The notes beneath the pieces were generated by a model that did not search any database, was not told the DNA's origin, and worked only from the letters and a program-made list of their open reading frames with translations. DNA of 64,000 nucleotides, taken from the NCBI RefSeq assembly GCF_002284575.1, contig NZ_NPKJ01000072.1, forward strand, positions 90,889 to 154,888, in the 5' to 3' direction. Position numbers and translations under genes: made by a program. This DNA is from Mesorhizobium temperatum. Its GTDB lineage: Bacteria > Pseudomonadota > Alphaproteobacteria > Rhizobiales > Rhizobiaceae. Numbering within the stretch: the first letter of the stretch is position 1; each line of letters starts with the position of its first letter. This document shows positions 8,588 through 15,646 of the stretch, piece after piece.

Positions 8588-9334
8588 ATGACAGTACGGC
8601 AGGATATTCACAGTTCCGGCATTCCCGTTCTTTGCCTACCTTGCGAGGCACGGCACCGCGGCGTCTGCGGTGCGCTCGATCCAGACCATTTGGCGCGGCT
8701 CGCCAAGACTTCGTCGCGGCGCAAGATCGAGCCGGGGGTCGAACTGATCGGCGACGCCGAGGCCGTCGACAGCTATTCAAACGTGCTTTCAGGCGTGGTG
8801 AAGCTGACGAAGAGCCTTTCGGACGGCCGCCAGCAGATCGTCGGCCTCCAGTTCGCACCGGATTTTCTGGGACGGCCCTTCAAGGCGGAAAGCGCGATCA
8901 ATGCGGAAGCGGCAACCGCTGTCTCGCTGTGCTCGTTTCCGAGGGCGGCCATCGAACGGATGATGAAGGAATCACCGGAACTTGAGCATCGCCTGCTCAA
9001 GCAGACGCTGAACGAGCTCGACGAGGCACGCGAATGGATGGTGACTCTGGGGCGCAAGACCGCACTGGAGAAGGTGGCGAGCTTTCTCCTCATGATCGCC
9101 CGGAATATCGATTCCAGTGTTGACCCGGCGACCAGGTCGGCGTGCTTCGATCTGCCGCTGACGCGTGCCGACATCTCTGATTTCCTTGGACTTACAAACG
9201 AGACCGTGAGCCGCCAGCTGACCAGACTGAGAATGGACGGCGTAATCCGGATCGAGAACAATCGCCATGTCACGGTGGACAGCATTAGCCGGCTGGAGCA
9301 GCGCTGCGGCGGCCGAGGCGCAACCGCCCTTTAA
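8588..9334 (+). CDS. fnrN: FNR-type oxygen-sensing transcriptional regulator FnrN
   Basis: A 248-residue CRP/FNR-family activator. The N-terminus carries Cys16, Cys19 and Cys27 (LCLPCEARHRGVCG), and a fourth cysteine sits in the beta-roll at about 115 (SLCSF). These are the ligands for the oxygen-labile [4Fe-4S] cluster, so it senses oxygen directly, unlike FixK, which lacks the N-terminal cysteines. The C-terminal helix-turn-helix contains ETVSRQLTRLR, whose E..SR residues read TTGAT half-sites. Its likely targets in this window are the boxes before hemN/fnrN and ccoN and the orphan box after ccoS. Ribosome binding site is not obvious. Confidence 0.94.
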   Translation: MTVRQDIHSSGIPVLCLPCEARHRGVCGALDPDHLARLAKTSSRRKIEPGVELIGDAEAVDSYSNVLSGVVKLTKSLSDGRQQIVGLQFAPDFLGRPFKAESAINAEAATAVSLCSFPRAAIERMMKESPELEHRLLKQTLNELDEAREWMVTLGRKTALEKVASFLLMIARNIDSSVDPATRSACFDLPLTRADISDFLGLTNETVSRQLTRLRMDGVIRIENNRHVTVDSISRLEQRCGGRGATAL

Positions 9335-9341
9335 ATGAGAC

Positions 9342-9871
9342 CTAAGCGGCGGGGCCTGCGTCGCTTGCTTCGATCCGCGGCAGGTCATGTTCGCGTTCAA
9401 AAGCGATATGCCGGCGAAGGCTCACGAAGAAGCCGCGCATAATGAAACCGACGGCTTCCGCATTCTCCACCGTCTCGCCATGGCCGATCGCTAGCAGAAT
9501 TTCGGTCACATCGCCGGCAAAGCACTCGTCTTCGCTGGGCGCGCAACCGCCGGTTAGAGGCGAGGCTGGCGTCGCGGCCGACGACAGCGGCCTCGTAGGC
9601 GGGAAAGACGATCGTTTCTTCATATTGATGAACGTTTGCGCAACAATGGGAGGATTGCGTTGGCCGTGCCGAGGCACTTCAGGCGATCGACGCTTGGCAA
9701 GGCATCGGCAATACTTTCCAGCGCGTCGCAGAGCCGCAGCTTTTCCCAATGGACGCTTCGTTACATCGCCCGGAACGCCTCCGCTCCGGCCCCGCCCGGG
9801 GGGACGCCGGACTTTGTCCATGAGCGGGCGGCCTGTGCTGCGTTTCCTCGTTCAATCGCCAACTTCTGATT
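9342..9871 (-). pseudogene. Hemerythrin-like (HHE domain) protein gene, broken
   Basis: Reading the minus strand across two lesions gives a hemerythrin-type four-helix protein. The first part has SVHWEKLRLCDALESIADAL, then VHQYEETIVFPAYEAA with the iron-binding H..EE pattern. The second part has SEDECFAGDVTEILLAIGHG and SLRRHIAFEREHDLP. An in-frame TAA (complement of 9761-9763) cuts the first part. A one-base excess in the GGG run at 9537-9539 shifts the frame between the two parts. Removing one base there joins them exactly. No start codon is clear upstream of about 9871. Such proteins bind non-haem di-iron and respond to oxygen or NO, which fits the position between fnrN and ccoN. The lesions suggest the gene is dead. 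Confidence 0.75.
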
Positions 9872-9910
9872 GCACCGAGCTCGATCTGCCCGAAGCAAAA
9901 TCGTGTGGCC

Positions 9911-9924
9911 CTGACATGGATCAG
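9911..9924 (+). promoter_or_regulatory. FNR/FixK box upstream of ccoN
   Basis: CTGACATGGATCAG has the CTGA(C/T)-N4-ATCAG form of the anaerobox, a near-perfect palindrome in its fixed positions. A class II site centred at 9917.5 would start transcription near 9959. That places the promoter correctly for a ccoN start at 10003 but not for an ATG at 9952. Confidence 0.75.
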
Positions 9925-10002
9925 GGCGAGTAGGCGGCGGCTGCGGAATTAATGCACCGCGGATTGGCGCCCGCGCATCGGAATCCGAGGTCGGGACATG
10001 TC

Positions 10003-11634
10003 ATGAGATTCGGCACAGAAATCGTCGCTTTGGGCCTTTTTGCGTTTGTGGCGCTGGTGGCCGCCGGCTTTGGTGTGGACGAGCCTTTTCGGCAGCATAT
10101 GTGGGTGCTGTTGATCGTGCTGCTTGGCTTTATCGCCATCCTTCTGCGCAACACGAGCTTCGCGGCGACGGCACCAGTCGATCCTTCTGCCTACATGGAT
10201 GGGCCAATCCGCTACGGCGCCATCGCCACCATGTTCTGGGGTGTCGTCGGCATGCTGGTCGGTGTGGTGATCGCCCTGCAGCTTGCCTATCCGGATCTCA
10301 ACGTCGAGCCCTGGCTCAACTTCGGCCGCCTGCGGCCCTTGCACACGTCGGGTGTCGTTTTTGCCTTCGGCGGCAATGCGCTGCTTTGCACATCCTTGTA
10401 CGTCGTACAGCGTACCTGTCGCGCCCGGCTGTTCGGGGGCGATCTCGCCTGGTTCGTGTTCTGGGGCTATCAGCTTTTCATCGTCATGGCCGCGACCGGC
10501 TACCTGCTCGGCATCACCGAGAGCCGCGAGTATGCCGAACCCGAATGGTATGTGGACATATGGCTGACCATCGTCTGGGTCGCCTATCTCATCCTGTTTC
10601 TCGGCACCATCCTGAAGCGCAAGGAACCGCACATCTACGTCGCCAACTGGTTCTATCTGTCCTTCATCGTGACCATCGCGATGCTGCATGTGATCAACAA
10701 CCTGTCGATTCCCGTCTCCTTCCTGGGCTCAAAGAGCTACTCCGCCTTCTCCGGCGTCCAGGATGCCTTGACGCAGTGGTGGTACGGCCATAACGCCGTC
10801 GGCTTCTTTCTCACTGCCGGCTTCCTCGGCATGATGTATTATTTCGTGCCCAAGCAGGCGAACCGGCCGGTCTATTCCTACCGCCTTTCGATCATCCACT
10901 TCTGGGCACTGATCTTCCTCTACATCTGGGCAGGTCCGCACCACCTCCATTACACTGCCTTGCCCGACTGGGCGCAGACGCTCGGCATGGCGTTTTCGAT
11001 CATGCTTTGGATGCCCTCCTGGGGTGGCATGATCAATGGCCTGATGACGCTGTCCGGCGCCTGGGACAAGCTGCGAACCGACCCGATCATCCGCATGATG
11101 GTGATGGCCGTCGCCTTCTACGGCATGTCGACCTTCGAGGGCCCGATGATGTCGATCAAGACGGTCAACTCGCTGTCGCACTATACCGACTGGACGATCG
11201 GGCATGTCCATTCCGGCGCGCTCGGCTGGGTCGGCATGATCTCGTTCGGCGCGATCTATTACATGGTGCCGAAGCTGTGGAACCGCGAGCGGCTCTATTC
11301 GCTGCGGCTCGTTACCTGGCACTTCTGGCTGGCGACGCTCGGAATCGTCGTTTACGCGGCGGTGATGTGGGTCTCCGGCATCATGCAAGGCCTGATGTGG
11401 CGCGAATACGACGAGCAGGGCTTCCTGGTCTACTCCTTCGCCGAAACCGTCGCCGCCATGCATCCCTACTACATCATGCGTGCCATCGGCGGCGCGATGT
11501 ACCTGTCTGGCGCCCTGATCATGGCGTGGAACATCGCCATGACCATCCTCGGCTACCAGCGCGAGGAGGAGCCAATGCCGGGCTCCATCCCCGCCCTCCG
11601 GCCTGCGCGATCAGGAGCCAGAAAATGGGCTTGA
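10003..11634 (+). CDS. ccoN: cbb3-type cytochrome c oxidase subunit I (CcoN/FixN)
   Basis: Catalytic haem-copper subunit of the high-affinity cbb3 oxidase in the inner membrane; it reduces oxygen to water at low oxygen tension. The 543-residue protein has about 12-14 transmembrane helices. It contains the haem and copper histidines in RPLHTSGVVFAFGGN, WWYGHNAVGFFLT, WAGPHHLHY and DWTIGHVHSGALGWVG. The start is set at 10003 (MRFGTEIVALGLF) rather than the in-frame ATG at 9952, because the FNR box at 9911-9924 predicts transcription from about 9959. First gene of ccoNOQP; it overlaps ccoO by 10 bp. Confidence 0.97.
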   Translation: MRFGTEIVALGLFAFVALVAAGFGVDEPFRQHMWVLLIVLLGFIAILLRNTSFAATAPVDPSAYMDGPIRYGAIATMFWGVVGMLVGVVIALQLAYPDLNVEPWLNFGRLRPLHTSGVVFAFGGNALLCTSLYVVQRTCRARLFGGDLAWFVFWGYQLFIVMAATGYLLGITESREYAEPEWYVDIWLTIVWVAYLILFLGTILKRKEPHIYVANWFYLSFIVTIAMLHVINNLSIPVSFLGSKSYSAFSGVQDALTQWWYGHNAVGFFLTAGFLGMMYYFVPKQANRPVYSYRLSIIHFWALIFLYIWAGPHHLHYTALPDWAQTLGMAFSIMLWMPSWGGMINGLMTLSGAWDKLRTDPIIRMMVMAVAFYGMSTFEGPMMSIKTVNSLSHYTDWTIGHVHSGALGWVGMISFGAIYYMVPKLWNRERLYSLRLVTWHFWLATLGIVVYAAVMWVSGIMQGLMWREYDEQGFLVYSFAETVAAMHPYYIMRAIGGAMYLSGALIMAWNIAMTILGYQREEEPMPGSIPALRPARSGARKWA

Positions 11635-12356
11635 TGGACAAACACGCGGTCATCGAGAAGAACGCTACGCTTCTTCTCGTTGGTTCCCTTCTTGTGGTGA
11701 CGGTTGGCGGCATCGTCGAGATCGCGCCGCTCTTCTACCTCGACAATACTATCGAGAAGGTCGAAGGCATGCGGCCCTATTCGCCGCTCGAGCTCGCCGG
11801 ACGCAACATCTATGTGCGCGAGGGCTGCTACCTCTGTCACAGCCAGATGATCAGGCCGTTCCGCGACGAGGTCGAGCGCTACGGTCACTACAGCCTGGCC
11901 GCCGAGTCGATGTACGATCACCCGTTCCAATGGGGCTCGAAGCGCACCGGGCCGGATCTCGCCCGGGTCGGCGACCGCTACTCGAACGGATGGCACGTAC
12001 AGCATCTTACCGAGCCGCGTTCGGTGGTGCCGGAATCGATCATGCCGAGCTATGCGTTCCTGAAGGATACGGCGATCGACGTGAAGGATTTCTCGACGCA
12101 TCTGATCGCAAACAGGCGTGTCGGCGTCCATTACTCCGATGACATGATCGCCAACGCCAACGTCGATCTGATGGCGCAGGCGGATCCCAACGTCGATACG
12201 TCCGGCCTTGAAGCGCGCTACCCCAAGGCCAAGCTCGGCGACTTCGACGGCAATCCGCAGCAGGTCACCGAAATGGACGCCTTGGTCGCTTACCTGCAGA
12301 TGCTCGGCACGCTGGTCGATTTCAAGACCTATGACGAAGCTGCCGGCTACCGCTGA
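11625..12356 (+). CDS. ccoO: cbb3 oxidase subunit II, mono-haem cytochrome c (CcoO/FixO)
   Basis: Membrane-anchored cytochrome c subunit that passes electrons from CcoP to CcoN. The 243-residue protein begins with one hydrophobic helix (about residues 15-37) and then a periplasmic domain with the single haem motif CYLCH in NIYVREGCYLCHSQMIRPF, and a distal methionine likely in SIMPSYAFL. The ATG at 11625 has AGGAG at 11613-11617 eight bases away; a second in-frame ATG at 11634 overlaps the ccoN stop. Cotranscribed with ccoN and ccoQP under the upstream FNR box. Confidence 0.96.
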   Translation: MGLMDKHAVIEKNATLLLVGSLLVVTVGGIVEIAPLFYLDNTIEKVEGMRPYSPLELAGRNIYVREGCYLCHSQMIRPFRDEVERYGHYSLAAESMYDHPFQWGSKRTGPDLARVGDRYSNGWHVQHLTEPRSVVPESIMPSYAFLKDTAIDVKDFSTHLIANRRVGVHYSDDMIANANVDLMAQADPNVDTSGLEARYPKAKLGDFDGNPQQVTEMDALVAYLQMLGTLVDFKTYDEAAGYR

Positions 12357-12367
12357 GGACAACGACC

Positions 12368-12517
12368 ATGGACTACAATTTGATGCGGGAGTTCGCCGAC
12401 AGTTGGGGCCTGCTCGCGATGGCGCTCTTCTTCGTCGGATGCGTTGCCTTCGCGCTTCGCCCTGGCGGCCGCAGGCAAGCTGACGAAGCCGCTCGAATTC
12501 CTCTCAAGGACGATTGA
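12368..12517 (+). CDS. ccoQ: cbb3 oxidase subunit CcoQ/FixQ
   Basis: A 49-residue single-helix membrane protein: MDYNLMREFADSWGLLAMAL followed by more hydrophobic residues (FFVGCVAFALRPG), then a polar tail ending in KDD. CcoQ stabilises the association of CcoP with the core complex. It sits in the canonical place between ccoO and ccoP, 11 bp after ccoO, and its stop is two bases before the ccoP ATG. Confidence 0.95.
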   Translation: MDYNLMREFADSWGLLAMALFFVGCVAFALRPGGRRQADEAARIPLKDD

Positions 12518-12519
12518 TC

Positions 12520-13383
12520 ATGAGCAGCGAGCACATCGACGAGGTCTCGGGCATCTCAACGACCGGCCATGAGTGGGATGGCATCCGAGAGCTCAACAAC
12601 CCACTTCCGCGCTGGTGGGTCACGACCTTTTACATCACCATTGTCTGGGCGATCGGCTACACCATCGCCTATCCGGCATGGCCAATGCTTACTTCCGCGA
12701 CCAGAGGTGTGCTCGGCTATTCGAGCCGCAACCACGTCAAGAATGAACTGGCAGCCGCCGAAGCCGCCAAGGCCAAATATGTCGCGGCGGTGGAATCGAA
12801 AACCGTCTCCGAGATTGCTGCCGACGACGCATTGCGCGAGTTCGCTGTCGCTGCCGGCGGTGCGGCATTCAGGGTCAATTGCGTGCAGTGCCATGGCTCC
12901 GGCGCGCAAGGGTCCAAGGGCTTTCCGAACCTCAATGACGACGACTGGCTGTGGGGCGGCAAGGCCGAACAGATCCAGCAGACGATTACGCACGGCATCC
13001 GCTTCGCATCCGACCCGGATACGCGCGTGTCGGAAATGCCGGCTTTTGGTGACATCATCACGGCCGATCAGATCGCGCAGGTCAGCACCTACGTTGCCAG
13101 CCTGTCCGGCCTGGTCGGGGACGCAAGTCTGATCGAACCCGGCGCCAATGTTTTCGCCGAGAATTGTGCCGCCTGTCATGGTGAGAATGCAAAAGGCAAC
13201 AAGGAGCTCGGCGCACCCGACCTGACCGACGCGATCTGGCTCTATGGACCGGGCGAGACGGCTATTGCCGCGCAGGTTCGCGCGCCGAAGCACGGCGTCA
13301 TGCCGGCCTGGATCGGGCGTCTCGGCGAGACCAAGGTCAAGGAACTCGCCGTCTACATCCATTCGCTTGGCGGCGGAGAATAG
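12520..13383 (+). CDS. ccoP: cbb3 oxidase subunit III, di-haem cytochrome c (CcoP/FixP)
   Basis: Di-haem subunit that takes electrons from soluble or membrane cytochrome c. The 287-residue protein has an N-terminal membrane helix (about residues 32-55, following NNPLPRWWV) and two class I cytochrome c domains with haem motifs CVQCH and CAACH. Heme-ligand methionines are likely in VSEMPAFGD and KHGVMPAWIG. The ATG at 12520 has AAGGA at 12506-12510; an in-frame TTG two codons upstream is less likely. Last gene of the structural operon; a strong stem-loop follows it. Confidence 0.97.
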   Translation: MSSEHIDEVSGISTTGHEWDGIRELNNPLPRWWVTTFYITIVWAIGYTIAYPAWPMLTSATRGVLGYSSRNHVKNELAAAEAAKAKYVAAVESKTVSEIAADDALREFAVAAGGAAFRVNCVQCHGSGAQGSKGFPNLNDDDWLWGGKAEQIQQTITHGIRFASDPDTRVSEMPAFGDIITADQIAQVSTYVASLSGLVGDASLIEPGANVFAENCAACHGENAKGNKELGAPDLTDAIWLYGPGETAIAAQVRAPKHGVMPAWIGRLGETKVKELAVYIHSLGGGE

Positions 13384-13421
13384 GAACGGAAGCCTATTCT
13401 CGGCCCTCCCCCGCCAAGCGA

Positions 13422-13447
13422 CGAGGCCCGGCGCGAGCCGGGCCTCG
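13422..13447. terminator. Perfect stem-loop after ccoP
   Basis: An 11-bp perfect GC-rich stem (CGAGGCCCGGC at 13422-13432 and its complement at 13437-13447) closed by a GCGA tetraloop of the stable GNRA type. No T-run follows, so it is not a classical intrinsic terminator. It may instead protect the 3' end of ccoNOQP mRNA or weaken read-through into ccoG. Confidence 0.6.
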
Positions 13448-13589
13448 ACACCATTCCGGCATGCGGCGATTGACCTGCATCAACGCGGCGCTGCCCGCGG
13501 CAAAGCTTGCTCAACGTAGCATTCCGGACGTCAGCCGAAGCAGAGGAGTCCGGTTGAACGGCAATGTCATCGGCTGCGCGCGAGTGGAG

Positions 13590-15152
13590 ATGCACGTGCT
13601 GGATAAAACGGTAGAACGGCTCGAAGCCGAAGCGGTCAACTCCACCAAGTCCCGTCAGCCGCTCTATGCCCCACGCAAGAAGATCTTTCCCAAGCGGGCC
13701 TCGGGCAGTTTCCGCCGCTTCAAATGGCTGGTGATGGTGATCACGCTGGGCATCTACTATCTGACGCCCTGGCTGCGGTGGGACCGGGGGCCGTTTGCCC
13801 CGGACCAGGCCGTGCTGGTCGATCTTGCCAGCCGCCGTTTCTACTTCTTCTTCATCGAGATATGGCCGCAGGAATTCTACTATGTCGCCGGCCTGTTGGT
13901 CATGGCCGGAATCGGCCTTTTCCTGATCACATCGACGGTTGGCCGGGCCTGGTGCGGTTATACCTGCCCGCAGACCGTCTGGGTCGACTTGTTTCTGGTG
14001 GTGGAGCGCGCGATCGAAGGCGATCGCAACGCTCGCATGAAGCTCGACGCCGGCCCCTGGACCACGCGTAAGCTCGTGCTGCGCGTATCGAAGCACGCCA
14101 TCTGGCTGGTCATTGCGGCGGCAACCGGCGGCGCCTGGATCTTCTATTTCGCCGATGCGCCAACTCTGATTGGCGAGGTCTTCACCGGCACCGCCGCGCC
14201 CGTCGCCTACATCACCATATCCGTGCTGACGGCGACCACCTACACATTCGGCGGGCTGATGCGCGAGCAGGTCTGCACCTACATGTGTCCATGGCCGCGC
14301 ATCCAGGCGGCCATGCTCGACGAAAATTCTCTCACCGTTACCTACAATGACTGGCGCGGCGAACCTCGGTCTCGTCACGCCAAGAAGGTCCAGGCCGCGG
14401 GGCAGTTGGTCGGAGACTGCGTCGATTGCAATGCCTGTGTCGCGGTCTGCCCCATGGGGATTGATATTCGCGATGGCCAGCAGCTCGAATGCATCACTTG
14501 CGCGCTCTGCATCGACACCTGCGACAGCGTCATGCACAAGCTTGGCAAGGAGCGCGGGCTGATCTCCTACACGACCCTGTCCGATTACAACGCCAACATA
14601 GCGGTGGCCACCGCCGGCGGCTCCGGCCCGGTGAACCCGTCGCTCGTGCGGACTGCTGACGGCACGTTCTCCGACAGGTTGGCCCATTTCCATATTCGCA
14701 AGACCTTTCGGCCGCGCACCTTCGTCTACATGGGCGCGTGGTCGGCGATCGGGCTCGCGCTGCTCTATTCGCTGCTGACGCGCGAGCGGCTCGAGGTCAA
14801 CGTTCTGCACGACCGCAACCCGCAGTTCGTCACGCTGTCCGACGGCTCCATCCGCAACGGCTATACCGTCAAGCTGCTCAACATGGTCCCCGAGCCAAGG
14901 ACGATTGTCGTCGCGATGCAGGGCTTGCCGGGAGCCGAAATGAGCATTGTCGGCATCGACCTGCCTGCAGGCCGCTCCTTCGCCATTCCGGCCGAACCCG
15001 ATCGGCTGAAGATGCTGAAGGTTTTCGTGCGCCAGCCGGCGAACCAGGTGGAGGGCATAGTGCAAACCTTCAAGTTCCGGGTTGAGGACAAGGCGAGCTT
15101 CGAGTCCGACGAATACACGGCCACTTTCAACGCACCGGAGACCGCCAGATGA
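13590..15152 (+). CDS. ccoG: Cytochrome c oxidase accessory protein CcoG/FixG
   Basis: Membrane iron-sulfur protein that reduces Cu(II) to Cu(I) for the cbb3 copper centre. The 520-residue protein has transmembrane helices in the N-terminal third and one near residue 390. It carries a ferredoxin-like double cluster motif (CVDCNACVAVCP and CITCALCIDTC), and a C-terminal Ig-like periplasmic domain. The start MHVLDKTVERLEAEAVNS at 13590 matches family N-termini; 43 more codons are open upstream but lack a ribosome binding site. First gene of ccoGHIS; overlaps ccoH by four bases (ATGA). No FNR box was found directly upstream, so it may depend on read-through from ccoP. Confidence 0.95.
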   Translation: MHVLDKTVERLEAEAVNSTKSRQPLYAPRKKIFPKRASGSFRRFKWLVMVITLGIYYLTPWLRWDRGPFAPDQAVLVDLASRRFYFFFIEIWPQEFYYVAGLLVMAGIGLFLITSTVGRAWCGYTCPQTVWVDLFLVVERAIEGDRNARMKLDAGPWTTRKLVLRVSKHAIWLVIAAATGGAWIFYFADAPTLIGEVFTGTAAPVAYITISVLTATTYTFGGLMREQVCTYMCPWPRIQAAMLDENSLTVTYNDWRGEPRSRHAKKVQAAGQLVGDCVDCNACVAVCPMGIDIRDGQQLECITCALCIDTCDSVMHKLGKERGLISYTTLSDYNANIAVATAGGSGPVNPSLVRTADGTFSDRLAHFHIRKTFRPRTFVYMGAWSAIGLALLYSLLTRERLEVNVLHDRNPQFVTLSDGSIRNGYTVKLLNMVPEPRTIVVAMQGLPGAEMSIVGIDLPAGRSFAIPAEPDRLKMLKVFVRQPANQVEGIVQTFKFRVEDKASFESDEYTATFNAPETAR

Positions 15153-15646
15153 GCGTCGATACGCGAGAGCCCCGCGAATTCACTGGCAGGCATATGTTGG
15201 CCACCATTCTTGCCTTTTTTGGTGTGGTCATAGGCGTCAATCTGACCATGGCGACACTCGCCAACACCAGCTGGACCGGCCTTGTCGTCGAAAACACCTA
15301 CGTGGCCAGCCAGCAGTTCAACCAAAAGGCTGAGGAAGGTCGTGTACAGGCTGCACTTGGCTGGACTGGCAAATTGACGATCGCAGGGGGTGAAGTCCGC
15401 TACAGCCTCAGCGATGCCGACGGCAAGCCGGTTCCCCTGCATGGCGTCAAGGTGCTGTTTCGCCATCCCGCCTACGAGGCCGGGGACAAGGCTGTCACTC
15501 TTGCCCTTAGCTCGGGCCAGGAATTTGCCGCGCAGCACACGCCAAGGGATGGCGTCTGGATCGTCGAAGTCGACGCCGATGCCGGCCTCGCGGAACCCTA
15601 TCGCCAAGTTCGCCGGATCATGATCTCCCAGGGGGCGCTGCAATGA
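15149..15646 (+). CDS. ccoH: cbb3 oxidase assembly protein CcoH/FixH
   Basis: A 165-residue single-pass inner membrane protein (helix at about residues 17-38, after EFTGRHML) with a periplasmic beta-rich domain. FixH family members help assemble and stabilise the oxidase, probably by handing copper on from CcoI. The region GEVRYSLSDADGKPV and the FRHPAYEAGD segment are typical of FixH. It overlaps ccoG and ccoI by four bases each (ATGA), so the four assembly genes are translationally coupled. Confidence 0.93.
   Translation: MSVDTREPREFTGRHMLATILAFFGVVIGVNLTMATLANTSWTGLVVENTYVASQQFNQKAEEGRVQAALGWTGKLTIAGGEVRYSLSDADGKPVPLHGVKVLFRHPAYEAGDKAVTLALSSGQEFAAQHTPRDGVWIVEVDADAGLAEPYRQVRRIMISQGALQ

Noticed and set aside
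13353..15065. A 570-codon open frame on the minus strand opposite ccoG, and similar long antisense frames opposite ccoN, fixI and hemN
   Set aside because: They mirror codon bias of high-GC genes on the other strand and match no family; the sense genes are certain.
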